Shown: one piece after another, positions 17,364 through 25,193 of the stretch | Layout: every line of letters begins with the position of its first letter | How positions within the stretch are numbered: the first letter of the stretch is position 1 | Assembly: GCA_020025255.1 (NCBI GenBank) | Contig: JAHHSK010000004.1 | Coordinates: 1-56,046 of the forward strand | Reading direction: 5' to 3' | Length of the DNA: 56,046 nt | From: Ruthenibacterium sp. | GTDB lineage: Bacteria > Bacillota > Clostridia > Oscillospirales > Ruminococcaceae | Position numbers and translations under genes: made by a program | The notes under the pieces: model-generated | Databases searched by the model: none | The model's input: only the letters and a program-made list of their open reading frames with translations | What the model was told of the DNA's origin: nothing

Positions 17364-17639
17364 ATGACCAAGGTTGATTTGATCGCAAAAGTTGCTGCTG
17401 AAGCAGAATTGACAAAGAAAGACGCAGAAAAGGCTGTTGCTGCGGTTCTGGATGGCATTACCGAAGCGCTGAAGGCTGGCGACAAGGTGGCTCTTGTTGG
17501 TTTCGGTACATTCGAAACGCGTGAGCGCCCTGCCCACAAGGGCCGCAATCCCCGCACAAAAGAGGAAATCATGATCCCTGCAACCACGGCTCCTGCCTTC
17601 AAAGCAGGCAAGGCACTGAAAGACGCAGTGGCAAAATAA
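17364..17639 (+). CDS. hup: HU-type DNA-binding protein
   Basis: 91 aa. Typical HU: helical N-terminal dimerisation part, GFGTFETRERPAHKGRNPRT core and beta arm with KEEIMIPATTAPAFKAGK. A nucleoid protein that bends DNA. GGAGG lies 9 bp before ATG. Its position between mazG and rqcP is common in Clostridia. Codon use shifts to a set usual for highly expressed genes (for example many GTT, GCT and CTG codons). An intrinsic terminator follows at once, so hup is probably transcribed more than the genes after it. Confidence 0.97.
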   Translation: MTKVDLIAKVAAEAELTKKDAEKAVAAVLDGITEALKAGDKVALVGFGTFETRERPAHKGRNPRTKEEIMIPATTAPAFKAGKALKDAVAK

Positions 17640-17662
17640 TTTCTCAATCGGATCAACTCAGC

Positions 17663-17695
17663 GCAGCCGGAGGTTTTCTTCCGGCTGCATTTTTT
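17663..17695 (+). terminator. hup terminator
   Basis: GCAGCCGGA (17663-17671) pairs with TCCGGCTGC (17680-17688); six T at 17690-17695. Genes after it need read-through, as no promoter fits in the remaining 24 bp. Confidence 0.8.
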
Positions 17696-17718
17696 CATAT
17701 CGGAACAGGAGGACGGAT

Positions 17719-17964
17719 ATGCGCATTGATAAATTTATGAAGGTGAGCCGTTTGATCAAGCGGCGAACCGTTGCAAACGAGGTTGCGGATGCCGGACGCA
17801 TCTGTGTGAACGGCAAGCCGGTGAAGGCGAGCTATGCAGTCAAGGAGGGGGACATCATCGAGGTGGCGTTCGGGCAGAATCCCGTGCGCGTTCGGGTCGT
17901 TTCCACGGATGCACCCAACGGAAAGGATCTGGCACGCGAAATGTACGTTGTGCTTTCCGAATAA
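17719..17964 (+). CDS. rqcP: RqcP (YabO), S4-domain ribosome quality control factor
   Basis: 81 aa, a single S4 RNA-binding domain (MRIDKFMKVSRLIKRRTVA... with GRICVNGKPVK). Family knowledge: RqcP works with RqcH on stalled 50S subunits to add alanine tails to nascent chains. RqcH is not in this window. AGGAGG is 7 bp before the ATG. The order mazG-hup-rqcP-yabP-yabQ-divIC supports the call over the related heat shock protein Hsp15. Confidence 0.92.
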   Translation: MRIDKFMKVSRLIKRRTVANEVADAGRICVNGKPVKASYAVKEGDIIEVAFGQNPVRVRVVSTDAPNGKDLAREMYVVLSE

Positions 17965-18019
17965 AGAATAAACGCACCCCTTGCGGCATAAGATGCGGTA
18001 AAGAGAGGTGCAAAAATAA

Positions 18020-18313
18020 ATGATGAATGAAATATCAGCGGTAAAACAGGATACAGCACTCCGGCACAGTGTTGCCTTGGAGGATCGACGCAATCTGACG
18101 GTGACGGGCGTGCTGGCGGTAGTATCCTACGATGCCTTCACCGCTGCGTTGGAAACGCCGCGCGGCACACTGACGATTGGCGGTGAAAATTTAAACGTCA
18201 GCGAACTTTCGGTTTCCACAGGGGAAGTCAGGATCAGCGGCAGTATCGAATATCTGCAGTATACAGATAAAAAAGAAATGCGCGAATCGTTTTTCAAAAG
18301 GCTGGTGCGGTGA
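18020..18313 (+). CDS. yabP: Sporulation protein YabP
   Basis: 97 aa, matching YabP/YqfC family length. Motifs include LEDRRNLTVTGV, SYDAFTAALETPRGTLTIGGENLNV and SGSIEYLQYT, typical of the family. In Bacillus, YabP is needed in the mother cell for spore formation. AGAGGTG precedes ATG 18020 (a second ATG follows at 18023). It sits directly upstream of yabQ with no gap. Confidence 0.92.
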   Translation: MMNEISAVKQDTALRHSVALEDRRNLTVTGVLAVVSYDAFTAALETPRGTLTIGGENLNVSELSVSTGEVRISGSIEYLQYTDKKEMRESFFKRLVR

Positions 18314-18805
18314 ATGGTAGGCAGAGTTTCTGCGGCGTGGGCACTGCGGGATCTGTTTTATGCATTTGGATTGGGTTTTCTTTTAAGCGTACTGTATACA
18401 GCGGCGCGCATTGCAGCGGGAAACGGGCGAACCGCACTGTTTTTATGCGATGCGGCACTGCCGGTGATCGGCGCGGTTTTGTACCGCAGCGCAGCGGCCA
18501 GCCGCTTTTTTGCCGGGCAGCCGCGTTGGTATACGCTTATGGGCTGTGTGCTGTGTTTTTTTGCCGGCTGCACCACTCTTGCGCCCCTGTGCCGGCGCAT
18601 TGGGGGCAGGATACGCACGGCGGTGCTTTTTCCGGCGTTTTTTTTGAACAGCAGAATGCTGCATCCGGCAGTGAAAGCTGTAAAAAAGTATGCAGGGGAG
18701 AAAAAACGGGCGTATAAGCAGAGCACTGCAAAAAAAAAGAGGGCGGAACAGAAGAAAAGGTTGCAAAGCACTTCCTGTGTGTTGTATAATTCTAAACAAG
18801 ACTAG
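18314..18805 (+). CDS. yabQ: YabQ-like spore cortex membrane protein
   Basis: 163 aa. Three or four hydrophobic segments (about 11-30, 37-55, 72-92, possibly 100-115) followed by a strongly basic C-terminal tail with many K residues. Sequence similarity to YabQ is only partial in what I can see, but the length, topology and place straight after yabP (stop codon followed at once by ATG) support it. Known role: spore cortex synthesis. Confidence 0.8.
   Translation: MVGRVSAAWALRDLFYAFGLGFLLSVLYTAARIAAGNGRTALFLCDAALPVIGAVLYRSAAASRFFAGQPRWYTLMGCVLCFFAGCTTLAPLCRRIGGRIRTAVLFPAFFLNSRMLHPAVKAVKKYAGEKKRAYKQSTAKKKRAEQKKRLQSTSCVLYNSKQD
18761..18790 (+). promoter_or_regulatory. divIC promoter inside yabQ end
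   Basis: TTGCAA (18761-18766), 18 bp, TATAAT (18785-18790). It would give divIC and yabR vegetative expression independent of the sporulation genes upstream. Confidence 0.6.
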
Positions 18806-18840
18806 GTGCTTGTCTGTTGGATTCTTTGAAAGGAAACGCA

Positions 18841-19143
18841 ATGGGAAAAAAAGATCGCAAAAAGAAAAAGAACATTTCGGCACTGGCGATCCGTATAGGG
18901 ATTGTCTGCCTTTGTGCGTACTTATGTGTTTCTTTTATTTTTATTCAGGTCGATATCGTTTCAAAGCGCCAGCAGCTGGAAAATCTTTCACGGCAGGTTT
19001 CCGCACAGAAGGCAACCAATACCGAGCTTCGCCGGATATTGGATGCAGGAGATGAAGCGGCATATATGGAGCGCATCGCACGGGATAAGCTTGGTTATGT
19101 GCGTCCCGGGGAACATATTTATGTGGATATGTCGGGTGATTGA
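18841..19143 (+). CDS. divIC: DivIC/FtsB-like septum formation protein
   Basis: 100 aa. Basic N terminus (GKKDRKKKK), one membrane segment (about 18-36), a coiled coil (about 40-66, SKRQQLENLSRQVSAQK) and the C-terminal signature YMERIARDKLGYVRPGE. A bitopic divisome protein acting with FtsL/DivIB. ATG 18841 is preferred to an upstream TTG at 18817 because GAAAGGAAA lies just before it. Followed by yabR. Confidence 0.93.
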   Translation: MGKKDRKKKKNISALAIRIGIVCLCAYLCVSFIFIQVDIVSKRQQLENLSRQVSAQKATNTELRRILDAGDEAAYMERIARDKLGYVRPGEHIYVDMSGD

Positions 19144-19220
19144 ACATGTACCGATTCGGATAAGCATTGCGGCTTCGCAATTTTTATAACTTTATTTTAT
19201 GTAAGGAGTCATTGCAATCC

Positions 19221-19643
19221 ATGGCAGTAGAGGTAGGAAGTATCGTAGAAGGTAAGATCACCGGCGTTAAAAAGTTCGGTGCGTTTGTTGCACTTCCCGG
19301 TGGTCAGACCGGCATGGTACACATTTCCGAGGTGTCCAATCAATACATTCAGGAACTTTCAGATGTGCTCAGTGAAGGGCAGATGGTCAAGGTCAAGATC
19401 ATGAGCGTTTCACCGGAAGGCAAAATTGCTTTGTCGATCAAGCGCACCGAACCGCGCCCCCAGCGTCCCCAGCGTGCCGATACCGGCCGCACATGGCAGC
19501 CGCGTGCTGCGCAGCCGCAGGGGGAAATGTCGTTTGAAGATATGATGAGCCAGTTTAAAACACGCAGCGAAGAAAAGATTTCGGATCTGCGCCGTGTGAC
19601 AGAGGCACGCCGCGGCGGCGGATATTCCAGAAGCCGTCGTTAA
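19221..19643 (+). CDS. yabR: YabR-like S1-domain RNA-binding protein
   Basis: 140 aa. Residues 1-73 are an S1 domain (VGSIVEGKITGVKKFGAFV, GMVHISEVS, VKVKIMSV), and the rest is a basic, disordered tail rich in P, R and Q ending in GGGYSRSRR. Such proteins bind RNA, sometimes the ribosome; in Bacillus yabR follows divIC as here. AAGGAG lies 12 bp before ATG, rather far; an in-frame TTG at 19212 is closer but too close. Confidence 0.9.
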   Translation: MAVEVGSIVEGKITGVKKFGAFVALPGGQTGMVHISEVSNQYIQELSDVLSEGQMVKVKIMSVSPEGKIALSIKRTEPRPQRPQRADTGRTWQPRAAQPQGEMSFEDMMSQFKTRSEEKISDLRRVTEARRGGGYSRSRR

Positions 19644-19700
19644 AGCAAGGAAAAATCAAAAGGGTCTGCTGCAAATAGGCTCTCAAAAATAATGCACAGA

Positions 19701-19750
19701 AATCGGCTGTCAAAGGAAGCGTTCGGCTTGTTTTGACAGCCGATTTTTTC
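19701..19750 (+). terminator. Strong terminator after yabR
   Basis: A 14-bp perfect stem, AATCGGCTGTCAAA (19701-19714) with TTTGACAGCCGATT (19732-19745), followed by TTTT. Ends the mazG-yabR unit. Confidence 0.85.
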
Positions 19751-19957
19751 TTGGCGGCTTTTTCTGCGTTGCACCGCCGGCTCTTTCTGTTTTTATTGTG
19801 CGCCAGCCCCCTTTTTTCGGCGCAAAATACAGGCAAACGGAAATCCGGCGCGGGCAATGTGTACCGGTAAAAAGGGGAAAAGTGGGTTTTGGTAGACTGC
19901 TTGCCTAAAAACAATTTCGATATAAAAATATTTTTATTTACAATGCACACAAAATGC
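19751..19957. other. Intergenic region, no gene seen
   Basis: Between the yabR terminator and the hpf promoter. Apart from small inverted repeats (for example GCGCC near 19800 with GGCGC near 19830) and an A/T-rich stretch before the promoter, I see nothing functional. Confidence 0.4.
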
Positions 19958-19986
19958 TTGTAAAAGAATGGGACGGAGTGTATAAT
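19958..19986 (+). promoter_or_regulatory. hpf promoter
   Basis: TTGTAA (19958-19963), 17 bp, TATAAT (19981-19986). Confidence 0.75.
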
Positions 19987-20050
19987 ACAGATAGAAAGAG
20001 CAGGGTTGTCCACGCTGCTTTTTCAACTGCACAAAGGAGGCTTTGGTTTT

Positions 20051-20575
20051 ATGAAGATTACATGTACAGCGAGAAAATTCAATTTGAAAGACGCTTTTAT
20101 GGAGCGTGTGGAAACAAAGCTTGCAAAACTGGACAAATTCTTTTCCGATGAGGCGGAAGCGACCGTGACCGTTACGGTGGAAAAGGATTGGCAGACGGTT
20201 GAGGTGACCGTAAAAGACAAGGGCTTTACCAGCCGCGCAGAAAAATCGGCGGATCGCATGGAGGATGCGTTTGACGCGGCGGTGGAATTGCTGACGCGCC
20301 GTATTGTTAAAAACCGCAGACGATTGGAAGATCGAATCTATCAGCCGGCGGTTGAGGAATACTTGGAACAGGCACCGGAAGAAACCGATGAAAGCTATAA
20401 TATCATCCGTGAAAAACATTTTTACTGCAAGCCCAGCACGGTAGAGGAAGCGATTTTGGAAATGAACATGGTTGGGCATACATTTTTCCTGTTCCGTGAT
20501 GCCGAAACCGATGAGATCCATGCGGTGTACCGCCGTAAGGATGGCAGCTATGGGCTGCTGATTCCGGAGCGTTAA
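20051..20575 (+). CDS. hpf: Long-form ribosome hibernation factor HPF
   Basis: 174 aa. An N-terminal RaiA/HPF domain (MKITCTARKFNLKD... through about residue 100) and a C-terminal dimerisation domain (residues 115-174, REKHFYCKPSTVEEAILEMNMVGHTFFLF). The long form dimerises 70S ribosomes into inactive 100S particles. ATG 20051 is chosen because it gives the family N terminus and follows AAAGGAGG (20033-20040); the frame is open further upstream. Single gene with its own promoter and terminator. Confidence 0.95.
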   Translation: MKITCTARKFNLKDAFMERVETKLAKLDKFFSDEAEATVTVTVEKDWQTVEVTVKDKGFTSRAEKSADRMEDAFDAAVELLTRRIVKNRRRLEDRIYQPAVEEYLEQAPEETDESYNIIREKHFYCKPSTVEEAILEMNMVGHTFFLFRDAETDEIHAVYRRKDGSYGLLIPER

Positions 20576-20630
20576 TCGGATTGGAATCCCATTGCGGTCG
20601 GCAAAACAAGGAAAGAACAAAACGCACGAA

Positions 20631-20670
20631 AGCGGAGCGCATCGCAGGATGCGCTCCGCTGTTTGATTTT
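20631..20670 (+). terminator. hpf terminator
   Basis: AGCGGAGCGCATC (20631-20643) pairs perfectly with GATGCGCTCCGCT (20648-20660), a 13-bp stem with a 4-nt loop, then a T-rich tail. Confidence 0.8.
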
Positions 20671-20768
20671 CCATAGAGCGAACCGGATGCACAAGGCGCG
20701 CAATCGTGGAAAAATCGAATTTTGCACACCGGAAAGCCCGGGCGCGTCTTGTGAGGCGCGCGGCATTA

Positions 20769-20777
20769 TGGTATACT
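20769..20777 (+). promoter_or_regulatory. Extended -10 promoter of methyltransferase gene
   Basis: TGGTATACT (TGn 20769-20771, TATACT 20772-20777). Predicted start near 20784. Confidence 0.5.
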
Positions 20778-20816
20778 ATATGCGGTTATAAATTTATGAT
20801 AAATGAGGAATTGAAC

Positions 20817-21926
20817 TTGAAATACGATTTGATCGCCCCTTGTTATTTCGGCACAGAAAGTGCCGCGGCATTTGATTTTAAGCGCATCGGTGCACAGGAT
20901 GTGACGGTTACGGATGGGCGTATTGCTTTTCGCGGCGATGCCGATATCATTGCGGCGGCGAACCTATGGAGCCGCTGCGCGGAGCGGATCCTGATCCTGC
21001 TGAAAACCTATCGGGCGAAAACCTTTGATGAACTGTTTGATGGGGTTGCATCCATTCCGTGGGAAGAACTGCTCCCGGCAAATGCGGAATTTCCGGTTAA
21101 GGGCAGCAGCCTTTCCAGTACGCTGTCAAGCGTGCCGGCGTGCCAAAGCATTGTGAAAAAAGCAATCGTGGAACGCATGAAGCGCGGACATAAGGTTCAG
21201 ATCCTGCCTGAGGATGGGCAGCTTTATAAAATTCGCTTTTCGATCCGAAAAGATGTGGTGGAAGTGATGCTGGATACTTCCGGCGATGGTCTGCACAAGC
21301 GCGGCTACCGCCGCAACAGTACGCTTGCGCCGATCAAGGAAACGCTGGCTGCCGCGATCATTGATTTGGGGCGCATTTATCCCGATACGCTTGCGCTGGA
21401 TCCGTTCTGCGGCAGCGGCACACTGATGATCGAAGCGGCAATGAAGGCGATGAACATGGCACCGGGCATGCGCCGCCATTTTATTGCAGAGCATTACGAC
21501 TTTTTGCCCAAACAGGTTTGGGCGCAGCAGCGTGAAAAGGCACTGGCCGAGATTCGCCGCGGCATTGACTTTCAGGGCGTTGGCTTTGATATCGACCCGG
21601 CAGCGGTTTCACTTGCAAAGGCAAATGCAAAGCTGGCGGGGGTCGATAAATACTGCAAATTCTTTACGGCGGATGTGAAGGATTTTGCCCCCGCACCGGG
21701 AGCAATGGTTTTTACAAACCCGCCTTACGGCGAACGCCTGGGCGATCTGGCACAGGCAGCCGAGCTGGAACGCACCTTGGGCGCACGTCTTGAAGAAAAT
21801 CCGGTGCGCGGTGCCTATATCATTACCGCCGATGGCGATTTTGAAAAGAATTTCGGCAAAAAGGCAAAGCGCCGCCGCAAATTGTATAATGGAATGATCC
21901 CCTGTCAGGTCTATATGTATTTCTAA
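20817..21926 (+). CDS. THUMP-domain class I SAM RNA methyltransferase (YpsC/RlmK-like)
   Basis: 369 aa from TTG 20817. THUMP region (about 1-160) then the methyltransferase core with PIKETLAAAII, the SAM-binding DPFCGSGTLMIEAA and the catalytic NPPYGERLG. Matches Firmicutes YpsC, a presumed 23S rRNA N2-guanine methyltransferase. Start choice: TTG 20817 has GAGGAA (20805-20810) at good spacing and yields LKYDLIAPCYFG, like the family N terminus. An ATG at 20796 lies 12 nt after the expected transcription start and has no Shine-Dalgarno, so it is less likely. Confidence 0.9.
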   Translation: MKYDLIAPCYFGTESAAAFDFKRIGAQDVTVTDGRIAFRGDADIIAAANLWSRCAERILILLKTYRAKTFDELFDGVASIPWEELLPANAEFPVKGSSLSSTLSSVPACQSIVKKAIVERMKRGHKVQILPEDGQLYKIRFSIRKDVVEVMLDTSGDGLHKRGYRRNSTLAPIKETLAAAIIDLGRIYPDTLALDPFCGSGTLMIEAAMKAMNMAPGMRRHFIAEHYDFLPKQVWAQQREKALAEIRRGIDFQGVGFDIDPAAVSLAKANAKLAGVDKYCKFFTADVKDFAPAPGAMVFTNPPYGERLGDLAQAAELERTLGARLEENPVRGAYIITADGDFEKNFGKKAKRRRKLYNGMIPCQVYMYF

Positions 21927-21956
21927 TAAAGCCCAAGCGGCAAAAGGGATTCAGGA

Positions 21957-21988
21957 ACGGATATGCCTTTGGGCATATCCGTTTTTTA
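21957..21988 (+). terminator. Methyltransferase gene terminator
   Basis: ACGGATATGCC (21957-21967) pairs with GGCATATCCGT (21972-21982); T-run at 21982-21987. Confidence 0.8.
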
Positions 21989-22040
21989 CAGCAGGGCGGC
22001 AGATCGGGTCAGTAAAAAACGGCGGCCTAACAGGAAAACG

Positions 22041-22060
22041 AATCGCAAAAGCGATTTTTT
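22041..22060 (+). terminator. Small hairpin with T-run
   Basis: AATCGC (22041-22046), AAAA loop, GCGATT (22051-22056), then T. A weak second terminator upstream of the XRE gene. Confidence 0.4.
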
Positions 22061-22114
22061 CTTCAATACAGCGCAGTGCAACCGCAGGTTGCGTGTTTTG
22101 ATGGGTATGGTTGG

Positions 22115-22143
22115 TTGACGTTCGATGTGCGAACCCGTATACT
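22115..22143 (+). promoter_or_regulatory. Promoter of XRE regulator gene
   Basis: TTGACG (22115-22120), 17 bp, TATACT (22138-22143): near-consensus. Its spacer contains an inverted repeat listed separately. Confidence 0.8.
22120..22134. promoter_or_regulatory. Inverted repeat operator inside promoter spacer
   Basis: GTTCG (22120-22124), 5-bp spacer ATGTG, CGAAC (22130-22134). Size and symmetry suit an HTH dimer, and binding here would block RNA polymerase, so autorepression by the downstream XRE protein is the natural inference. Not proven by sequence. Confidence 0.55.
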
Positions 22144-22177
22144 GACGGAGTAATACAAGGATAGGGAGGCATTTTTT

Positions 22178-23041
22178 ATGACTTTGGCACAGCGCATTGC
22201 AAATCTGCGAAACGCGCGTAAAATTTCCCAGGCGGAATTGGCAGAAGCTTTGGAGGTTTCCAGACAGGCTGTCAGCAAGTGGGAAAACGGGACATCGACA
22301 CCGGAGCTGGAAAAGGTGATCAAGTTAGCCCAATATTTTGGCTTGACGCTCGATGAGCTTGTCAACGGAACGGATGAGGAAAATACACAGCAGCCGGATG
22401 TGCCGCAAAGCACTGCGGTATCGGCTGGCGCAGAACAAAGCAAAATACGATCCATGGGAATCCGGTTCCTGTGGGGGAGCGCTTTGGCGGCGGTTTTGTG
22501 CACCATATTGTTCGGTTGGGCGGGCATCTTGTTTTCCGTTCCGTTTTTTCTGTTTGGATTGATTTGTTATTATGGGAAGCACTGTCCGGTTTTGAAGGGC
22601 GTTTGGGTGGAGTATCTGCTTTTCAGTTTGCTGAATCATTACGGTACGGGTCTCAATCCGCGCTATATATGGCTGACGTTCCAATGGACACCGGAGATGA
22701 ACTATAATATCTTATTTTTCAGCTGGGTTTGGTTTGCGGTGATCCTGGCACTCGTGATCGGCACCGCAGCGTTTTTTCGCAGGAAAGAGTGGACGTGGAC
22801 ACCGAAAGAGATCGGGCTGCTGCTCTTCGGCATCGCGCTTTGTGTGCTGGGAAGTATCCCGGACGTGACGGCTGCCCTTTGGGGACAATATGCAGGCATC
22901 GGCTATCTGCTCAGCTCATATATGACGCTTGCGGGGATAACGATCCTTGTCACAGATGTTGTCCGGTGGATTTTCACGAAACAGAAAAGCAGCGGGCACG
23001 GCGATAAAACGCGGGATGCCGGGAACGACAGCGGGGAATAA
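22178..23041 (+). CDS. XRE-family regulator with C-terminal membrane domain
   Basis: 287 aa. Residues 5-60 are a Cro/CI-type HTH (QAELAEALEVSRQAVSKWENGTSTPELEKVIKLA). After a Q/S-rich linker come about five hydrophobic segments (roughly 92-110, 112-128, 176-197, 209-226, 240-260) and a polar tail, so the DNA-binding part would be tethered to the membrane. Such proteins are common in Clostridia with unknown signals; a stress- or envelope-sensing role is possible. Transcribed alone from a near-consensus promoter whose spacer holds an inverted repeat. Confidence 0.87.
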   Translation: MTLAQRIANLRNARKISQAELAEALEVSRQAVSKWENGTSTPELEKVIKLAQYFGLTLDELVNGTDEENTQQPDVPQSTAVSAGAEQSKIRSMGIRFLWGSALAAVLCTILFGWAGILFSVPFFLFGLICYYGKHCPVLKGVWVEYLLFSLLNHYGTGLNPRYIWLTFQWTPEMNYNILFFSWVWFAVILALVIGTAAFFRRKEWTWTPKEIGLLLFGIALCVLGSIPDVTAALWGQYAGIGYLLSSYMTLAGITILVTDVVRWIFTKQKSSGHGDKTRDAGNDSGE

Positions 23042-23104
23042 AAAATCCGTCAGGGCGTTTTGCCGATAGGTAAGCAATACGAAAATACCGGTTTCAAATA
23101 AAAA

Positions 23105-23146
23105 AGCATCCGAAAAATCGACTGCGATTTTTCGGATGCTTTTTTA
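23105..23146. terminator. Bidirectional terminator between convergent genes
   Basis: A 16-bp perfect stem, AGCATCCGAAAAATCG (23105-23120) with CGATTTTTCGGATGCT (23125-23140), flanked by A-run and T-run, so it can stop transcription from the XRE gene and from the minus-strand pair. Confidence 0.85.
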
Positions 23147-23217
23147 TTTTAGCAGAAGATGCCAGATGCGCTTGCCGCCGGAACGGGGGAGAAAATTCAG
23201 CGGGAAAACACAGATGC

Positions 23218-24192
23218 TTACAGTTCGAAGGTGTACCGAAGCGAGCTGCCGCGGCTGGAACGGATGCCAAGGATCGACATGTGCACCGAGCCGCCCCGCT
23301 CCGGGCGCATCCAGCCGTTGGCAGGATGCAGCTTTTCCCCATGAATCCCCGGCAGACCGTTATCGGCAAACGAAACAGCGGAAACACAAGCGGGGCCATC
23401 GCTGGTGATATCGGAAAAATCGGTTTCCATTAATTCCAGCGATTCATCCGGTGCAAGAGGCGGTACGACCTCGTACGCGAATGCAGGAATCCAGCATTCC
23501 GGCAGATGAGGCAGGCGCGGTGTCGGGCCGCGGTGCAGAAATTCAAATTCATTGACGTACAGAGTATGCATCTGCCCCGTGGCCGGGTGGCAGAATGGAA
23601 CCGCACATCCGACGGCGGTGGCTTCATCCAGTGTGAACGGGCAGTTCACGCTGAGCGCACTGGGGCTGACCGTGGCTTCCAGCGAAACCGAGGAAAGACG
23701 TTCCGGCCGGCCGCTGCCCCAAGGCACATGGATGCGCAGGCACTTCCAACATTCATCCGGCATGTAAAACGGAGAATAGGCTTTGAGCACGGCATCAATC
23801 GCCGGTTCGGCCTGATTTTCCGGCAGGAACGGAATATGCGTGAATCCGCTGAGCGTGCGTTCGCCGCCCATAGGCTTTCCGTTTGCAAGACGTATGGTGA
23901 AATCCATATCGGGGATCGGATGTTCGGCTTCGATCAGCCATTCCTCGATCGGCGTAGGATGATCGATGCAGCCGGAAAATTTATTCAGAAACTGCTGTAT
24001 GGGTTCCGGCTCAAAAAAAACCAGAATATCCGCCGAAAGACCTTCATCCGAAAGATAAAACGCGGGGATGCAGCATCGATTTTTCCCAACCGTGAAATTC
24101 ACGCCGGCGGCAAGCGGCTGCGCCGGATGATCACCCTGAACACACCAGAAATTCTTGCCAAAATAAACATGCAGCGATTCCAGATTTTTCAT
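23218..24192 (-). CDS. Unrecognised protein paired with radical SAM enzyme
   Basis: 324 aa. I do not recognise a named family. The sequence is rich in beta-forming stretches with no membrane segment or signal peptide. Conspicuous are CDH/HP motifs: FCHPATGQMHTLYVNEFE in the C-terminal half, CWKCL near residue 157, and a C-terminal HMSILGIRSSRGSSLRYTFEL. Start at 24192 is chosen over upstream in-frame codons since it lies 10 nt after the stop of the preceding gene with GAGGG before it. Second gene of a two-gene minus-strand unit with a radical SAM activase-like enzyme; a functional link is inferred from that only. Confidence 0.7.
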   Translation of the reverse strand: MKNLESLHVYFGKNFWCVQGDHPAQPLAAGVNFTVGKNRCCIPAFYLSDEGLSADILVFFEPEPIQQFLNKFSGCIDHPTPIEEWLIEAEHPIPDMDFTIRLANGKPMGGERTLSGFTHIPFLPENQAEPAIDAVLKAYSPFYMPDECWKCLRIHVPWGSGRPERLSSVSLEATVSPSALSVNCPFTLDEATAVGCAVPFCHPATGQMHTLYVNEFEFLHRGPTPRLPHLPECWIPAFAYEVVPPLAPDESLELMETDFSDITSDGPACVSAVSFADNGLPGIHGEKLHPANGWMRPERGGSVHMSILGIRSSRGSSLRYTFEL

Positions 24193-24202
24193 AAGCCTGC
24201 CC

Positions 24203-25096
24203 TCACACGCCCTGCAAATCGAACGCGGGGGTATATTCCTCCTTTGCACTGCTTTTTTCCTGCATAAAACCAAACGTCAGGCCAAGATCGACAGCATAAT
24301 CGACCGCCTTGCGGTATTCGTACGTGGAAATGCGCCTGCGAAGCTGCCGGTGTTCGGCCGCTTTATAAAACGGAGTGTACTGGCTCATCAGACTGATGAG
24401 AAAGCTCTTTTCGGGAAGTTCGTGCGCCATGAATTCCAAAACCCTGCGGGTATCATCGCCTGCCCCCGGCAGAGCCATGTGCCGCAGGATGACACCGCGC
24501 TGCAAAATGCCGTCTGCATCCAGAACCGGTGCGCCGGTCTGTTCGATCATGATGCGAACCGCCTTCGATGCGACATCGAAGTAATCGGCTGCGGCAGAAT
24601 ATTCTTCGGAAAGAGCGGGGGAAAAATATTTGATATCGGCAAGCCAAATATCGACATAATCGCGCAGTGCCGACACGGATTGCGCTGTTTCGTAGCCGCC
24701 GGTATTGTATACTACAGGAATGTGCAGGGAGGGCTTGACGAGATCCAGCGCTTCACACACCCATGGGCGGTAATGGCCTGCCGTTACAAGATTGATGTTG
24801 TGCGCGCCCTGCTGCTGAAGGGAAAGAAAAATTTCAGCAAGGCGCGAAACAGAAATTTCCCGGCCGAAGTTTTCCGCGCTGATTTGGAAGTTCTGACAAT
24901 AGCAGCACTGAAGCGGACAGCCGGAAAAAAATACGGTGCCGCTTCCGTTCGTGCCGGAAATGCACGGCTCCTCCCAGAAATGGAGCGCTGCGCGTGCGAT
25001 TCGAAGCTGGCTGCCGCCTTTGCACAACCCGGTTGTGCGCGTGCGGTCGGCGCCGCACTGGCGCGGGCACAGGGTGCAGTGAACGGGTATTTCCAT
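24203..25096 (-). CDS. Radical SAM protein, PflA-like (COG1313 type)
   Basis: 297 aa. N-terminal CTLCPRQCG (two cysteine pairs, with a further C at CKGG) could bind an extra metal or cluster. The radical SAM motif is CPLQCCYC (CxxxCxxC) near residues 60-67. Later NTGGYET and LADIKYF are typical of the putative pyruvate formate-lyase activating enzyme group. No glycyl radical enzyme lies nearby, so its partner is unknown; the downstream 324-aa protein is the only candidate in the operon. Minus-strand Shine-Dalgarno AAAGGGA precedes the start. Confidence 0.87.
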   Translation of the reverse strand: MEIPVHCTLCPRQCGADRTRTTGLCKGGSQLRIARAALHFWEEPCISGTNGSGTVFFSGCPLQCCYCQNFQISAENFGREISVSRLAEIFLSLQQQGAHNINLVTAGHYRPWVCEALDLVKPSLHIPVVYNTGGYETAQSVSALRDYVDIWLADIKYFSPALSEEYSAAADYFDVASKAVRIMIEQTGAPVLDADGILQRGVILRHMALPGAGDDTRRVLEFMAHELPEKSFLISLMSQYTPFYKAAEHRQLRRRISTYEYRKAVDYAVDLGLTFGFMQEKSSAKEEYTPAFDLQGV

Positions 25097-25155
25097 GCTT
25101 TCAACGTCCCTTTCTTGATTTGTCTATTAATAGTGTATCACATTTTCCATATTTG

Positions 25156-25164
25156 TGGTACAAT
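25156..25164 (+). promoter_or_regulatory. fbp promoter, extended -10
   Basis: TGGTACAAT (TGn 25156-25158, TACAAT 25159-25164). The -35 is weak. Confidence 0.5.
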
Positions 25165-25193
25165 AATCCTGAAAAGATGCGAAAAGGAGGCAC

